From an uncultured Clostridia bacterium (GTDB taxonomy: Bacteria; Bacillota; Clostridia; TANB77; CAG-508): a stretch of DNA of 64,000 bases. Positions within the stretch are counted from its first letter, which is position 1. Each line of letters begins with the position of its first letter. The stretch covers positions 1 through 64,000 of the forward strand of contig CAKPNJ010000006.1 in assembly GCA_934168365.1 (NCBI GenBank), written 5' to 3'. Of this stretch, positions 61,304 to 64,000 are shown one piece after another. The translations under genes were made by a program, and so were the position numbers. The notes under the pieces were generated by a model that was given only the letters and a program-made list of their open reading frames with translations, had not been told where the DNA came from and made no database searches.

Positions 61304-61836
61304 TTATATCACCTTCAATCTTTACATTTTCTTTAATGTCTTTAATTGTTCTGTATAAAATATTTTTGACATTAGATTCAGACATGTTTAATTCTTTTGC
61401 AATTTGTGATATCTTAATTTCTGTACAATAATATAAATAGAAAACTTTTACTGTTTTTATATTTTTGCTTTTAATATAATTCCATACCGCTTCTGCATTT
61501 AGCTTTTTAATTGTTTCCGTTTCCAAATCAAAATTATCTGGCAAATCTATTTCTTCGTCCTCTGCTTGATAAACATTATAATTTTTTAATTTATATAAAA
61601 GACCATAATATTTTTGAATTTTCTTTTTAGCTATTCCTATTACAAAATTAGGACAGTTTTCTAAATATATTTCTTTCTTTTTTTCTAGTATGTTATATAA
61701 TTCTACATATGTATCTTGCACTAAATCATTAACATCGTCAATATTAGAGCATTTACAAACTATATATCTCAATGTTCGTTCATATGTTGAATTATATATT
61801 TCTTCAAAATTTTCTAAAGATATTCCGAGTACTCAT
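61296..61836 (-). CDS. ECF sigma factor with +1 frame break at CGG
   Basis: From an ATG with AAGGAG six bases upstream (ATG AGT ACT), codon 4 is CGG (61825-61827) and the zero frame stops at TGA seven codons later. Skipping the C gives GGA and continues GISLENFEEIYNSTYERTLR into region 2 (YIVCKCSNIDDVNDLVQDTYVELYN) and region 4 (TVKVFYLYYCTEIKISQIAKELNMSESNVKNILYRT), 179 residues in all. The correct frame otherwise lacks a start with an RBS, since the only candidate is a TTG inside region 2. Thus expression should need the frame change. Confidence 0.8.
61825..61827 (-). other. CGG frame-break site 4 (ECF sigma)
   Basis: Zero frame ATG AGT ACT CGG AAT; +1 frame ACT (C) GGA ATA TCT TTA GAA, the normal beginning of this sigma type. 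It is only three codons from the start. Confidence 0.8.
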
Positions 61837-61929
61837 TGTTATCTCCTTTCACATATATAGTGCTCAATTTTCATCAAAAAGTTTCAATAATTATAGCATA
61901 TTTTTATTTTGTATATATATAATTTTTAT

Positions 61930-62718
61930 ATGAAGGTGTTTATTTTTAAGAAAAAGTATCTTGTAGTTGTTCTCATTATACTAATTTTAATAGTTTGCTT
62001 TTTACTAAAAGATAACTCTACTTTTGCTTTATCTTTAAGCAAAGGTGAAATTTTAAGTGCTTCTTTTAAAGATAAATTTGCGTCTATTTGTAAAAGTGAT
62101 GAAAAGGTTGTATATTTAACTTTTGATGATGGTCCAACCTCTAAAGTTACACCTAAAATTTTAGATGTACTAGAAAAAGAAAATGTTAAAGCTACATTCT
62201 TTGTTGTTGGTAAGCATGTTAAAGAACATCCTAAAATTGTTAAACGCGCGTATGAGGAAGGACATTTTATTGCTAATCATGGATATAGCCATAATAATAG
62301 TTTGCTATATAAAAGCGAGGAAAGTTTTCGTAATGAGATTTTAAATACTGATGAAGAAATTTCAAAAGCCATTGGAGTTTCTAACTATTGTTCACATGTT
62401 TTTCGTTTTCCAAATGGCTTTGCATCTCCAGATTACAAATATAAAAAGAAAAACATAGTTAATATTCTTGCTGAAATTAACTATGTTTATGTTGACTGGA
62501 ATTGCTTAAATAAAGATTCTGAACATAAGTATTCTAATTACCAATTATTAAATAATCTAAAAAAATCTGCTAAAGGTAAAGGAACTTTAGTTGTTCTTAT
62601 GCATGATACTGGTGATGTGAATAAGACTTATGATATTTTACAAGATTCTATAGAATACTTAAAATCTCAAGGATATATATTTAAGAATTTTTATGAGCTT
62701 TTTACTGAAGCTTTATAA
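61930..62718 (+). CDS. Membrane-anchored polysaccharide deacetylase
   Basis: 262 residues: N-terminal anchor (YLVVVLIILILIVCFLL), then a NodB domain with YLTFDDGPTSKVTP (catalytic Asp and metal Asp), NHGYSHNNSL (HxxxH), RFPNG and LMHDTG (final His). It removes acetyl groups from peptidoglycan or another polysaccharide. I use the second in-frame start (ATG); neither start has a clear RBS, and a TATAAT lies only seven bases upstream, so the real start or promoter may differ. It overlaps the convergent gene by 17 bases. Confidence 0.85.
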   Translation: MKVFIFKKKYLVVVLIILILIVCFLLKDNSTFALSLSKGEILSASFKDKFASICKSDEKVVYLTFDDGPTSKVTPKILDVLEKENVKATFFVVGKHVKEHPKIVKRAYEEGHFIANHGYSHNNSLLYKSEESFRNEILNTDEEISKAIGVSNYCSHVFRFPNGFASPDYKYKKKNIVNILAEINYVYVDWNCLNKDSEHKYSNYQLLNNLKKSAKGKGTLVVLMHDTGDVNKTYDILQDSIEYLKSQGYIFKNFYELFTEAL

Positions 62719-63322
62719 ACTTATAAATTTCATTTGTTATATTTTCTACTTCTTTATCTAGTTCTTCAACAGTGTAAAATTCTAAATTTGTGTCTGTGGC
62801 TGTTTGTTTATTATCTAAGAATTTTATTACTTTTTCTAAGTCTTGTTCATCTAATTCTATTTCATCAATTTGATGTAACTCTTTAATTGCTTCTGAATAA
62901 TCATTTAATGTTATAGTATTGTTGATATATTTACTATCATATTTTCTTAAATCCTTGTGTTTGAATTTCATGTATTCATCTTTATCAAAGTGATTTTGTT
63001 CACATTTTGCTTTATAGTCTTTATTTAGTAGATAATCTGTATATAGATGAATTAGATAACCAAATGCTATTGGATTTGGTTTTAATATATCTTGATATTT
63101 TTGATAAAAATTTGTATAAGTAGAGTGATCTTCTGAATTATATAAGTGTGTATGTCCATGGTCATATATGTGTGAGATTCCTTCTACAATATAACCATTG
63201 TTTATATCTGGTGCAATGTTTCCTAATAAAAATAGGTTATAATCTTCATTATTAAATTGTATTTGTTCATTTATTTTTTTGGCTATTTCTAAATGTACTC
63301 TCCAGTTTGGCACTTTTTTCAT
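62702..63322 (-). CDS. Zinc-dependent phospholipase C-like protein
   Basis: 206 residues: WRVHLEIAKKI near the start, LFLLGNIAPDINNGY, HIYDHGHTHLYN and AFGYLIHLYTDYLL supply the histidines and aspartates of the zinc-dependent PLC/S1-P1-like fold. There is no signal peptide. These proteins are common in Clostridia and mostly uncharacterised. Confidence 0.78.
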   Translation of the reverse strand: MKKVPNWRVHLEIAKKINEQIQFNNEDYNLFLLGNIAPDINNGYIVEGISHIYDHGHTHLYNSEDHSTYTNFYQKYQDILKPNPIAFGYLIHLYTDYLLNKDYKAKCEQNHFDKDEYMKFKHKDLRKYDSKYINNTITLNDYSEAIKELHQIDEIELDEQDLEKVIKFLDNKQTATDTNLEFYTVEELDKEVENITNEIYKFIKLQ

Positions 63323-63394
63323 CTCTCTTTCATTTTTACTAGTCTAATTATTATACTACATTTTTCTACAAAAGTGAACCTTTTGCCACAAAAA

Positions 63395-63420
63395 ATATGG
63401 TGTAGTTATTTACACCATAT
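63395..63420 (-). terminator. Intrinsic terminator after rubrerythrin
   Basis: Arms ATATGGTGTA and TACACCATAT with a six-base loop, then TTTTTTG on the minus strand, eight bases beyond the stop. Confidence 0.9.
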
Positions 63421-63428
63421 TCTAATGT

Positions 63429-63968
63429 TTAATAATTTTCTGCTTTTATTTCAAAGTATGCTTGTGGATGTGCACATACTGGGCATACTGCTGGTGCTTT
63501 TGTTCCAACTACAATGTGTCCACAGTTTCTGCATTTCCATATTTTAATTTCTCCTGCTTCAAATACTTTTCCATCTTGAACATTTTCTAATAGTTTTCTG
63601 TATCTTGCTTCATGCTCTTTTTCTATTTTTCCAACTTCTTCAAATAAAAATGCAATATGGTCAAATCCTTCTTCTTTAGCTTCTTTGGCCATTCTGTCAT
63701 ACATATCTGTCCATTCAAAGTTTTCTCCAGCTGCAGCATCAGCTAAGTTTTGAGCTGTTGTTGGAATATCTCCTCCACATAATAGTTTAAACCATAATTT
63801 TGCATGTTCTTTTTCATTGTCAGCTGTTTCTTGAAATATTGCAGCAATTTGCTCATATCCTTCTTTTTTTGCTTTACTTGCAAAATATGTGTATTTATTT
63901 CTTGCTTGTGACTCTCCTGCAAAAGCGTCCATTAAATTTTTCTCTGTTTTTGATCCTTTTAATTCCAT
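63429..63968 (-). CDS. rbr: Rubrerythrin
   Basis: 179 residues. The N-terminal ferritin-like diiron domain has AFAGESQARNKY and TADNEKEHAKLW, then EEVGKIEKEHEARY as the second ExxH site. The C-terminal rubredoxin domain has WKCRNCGHI and CPVCAHPQAYF (two CxxC). It reduces hydrogen peroxide in anaerobes. RBS AGGAGGAAAA. Confidence 0.97.
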   Translation of the reverse strand: MELKGSKTEKNLMDAFAGESQARNKYTYFASKAKKEGYEQIAAIFQETADNEKEHAKLWFKLLCGGDIPTTAQNLADAAAGENFEWTDMYDRMAKEAKEEGFDHIAFLFEEVGKIEKEHEARYRKLLENVQDGKVFEAGEIKIWKCRNCGHIVVGTKAPAVCPVCAHPQAYFEIKAENY

Positions 63969-64000
63969 AATTTTTCCTCCTATTTTTAATTGTTCTTTTA

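Overview
This is a very AT-rich stretch of a low-GC, Gram-positive, anaerobic endospore former, most likely a Clostridia lineage. The evidence is a complete spoIIIA operon, an uninterrupted sigma-K gene, a rubrerythrin, strong GGAGG ribosome-binding sites and consensus sigma-A promoters. I cannot name the species. Nearly every gene is on the minus strand, and no gap between genes exceeds 300 bases. I saw no rRNA, tRNA or CRISPR array.

Layout in + coordinates. (1) 1-10400 is a nucleotide-metabolism and DNA-repair island. A tight operon read from 9222 down to 3077 holds a YhhQ-type queuosine-precursor transporter, QueC, a phosphoribosyltransferase, a P-loop nucleotide kinase, a radical-SAM enzyme, a DegT aminotransferase, a MazG-like hydrolase, a DEDDh exonuclease and an HAD nucleotidase. 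Next to it are a Ham1-like NTPase, Ogt, Tag, a ProX-type editing protein and a deoxyribosyltransferase-like protein, with a broken tyrosine recombinase at the other edge. (2) 10480-29500 is a row of accessory one- or two-gene units: two ECF sigma loci, acetyltransferases, a MATE-kinase fusion, two ZIP transporters, an ABC transporter with an AbrB regulator, and gene remnants. (3) 29600-44250 holds two acyl-CoA-ligase-type genes that share an operator, hemolysin III, a metal P-type ATPase with its ArsR regulator, and an operon VWA/binding protein - XpaC - binding protein - TelA - AAA ATPase. (4) 44250-63970 is mostly core: metG, glmM, argS, pfkA, an OB-fold ssDNA-binding-like gene, spoIIIAA-AH, a YebC-type regulator, rpmA, rplU, sigK, a B3/B4 protein, a third ECF locus, a polysaccharide deacetylase, a phospholipase-C-like protein and rubrerythrin.

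The strongest unexpected signal is a recurring frame break. Four genes (HAD nucleotidase, xpaC, spoIIIAD and an ECF sigma gene) are each interrupted by one extra C directly before a glycine codon GGN. Each break puts the codon CGG in the zero frame, and skipping that C restores the full family sequence. By my reading CGG is otherwise almost absent: the only other in-frame CGG codons are two in the OB-fold gene at 51226-51837. Either the ribosome shifts +1 at this very rare codon, which would be a recoding system worth describing, or the assembly has a sequence-specific insertion error. The presence of such a break in spoIIIAD makes plain gene decay a poor explanation.

A second pattern is a short intergenic element, found six times, in which a terminator hairpin carries a -35 box in its loop, its 3' arm and T-run form the spacer, and a -10 box follows. 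It ends one minus-strand unit and starts the next. A third is an inverted repeat, AAACTA-N7-TAGTTT, in front of both acyl-CoA-ligase genes. The window also has two nonsense-interrupted genes (ogt, recombinase) and several remnants, so real decay is present as well.
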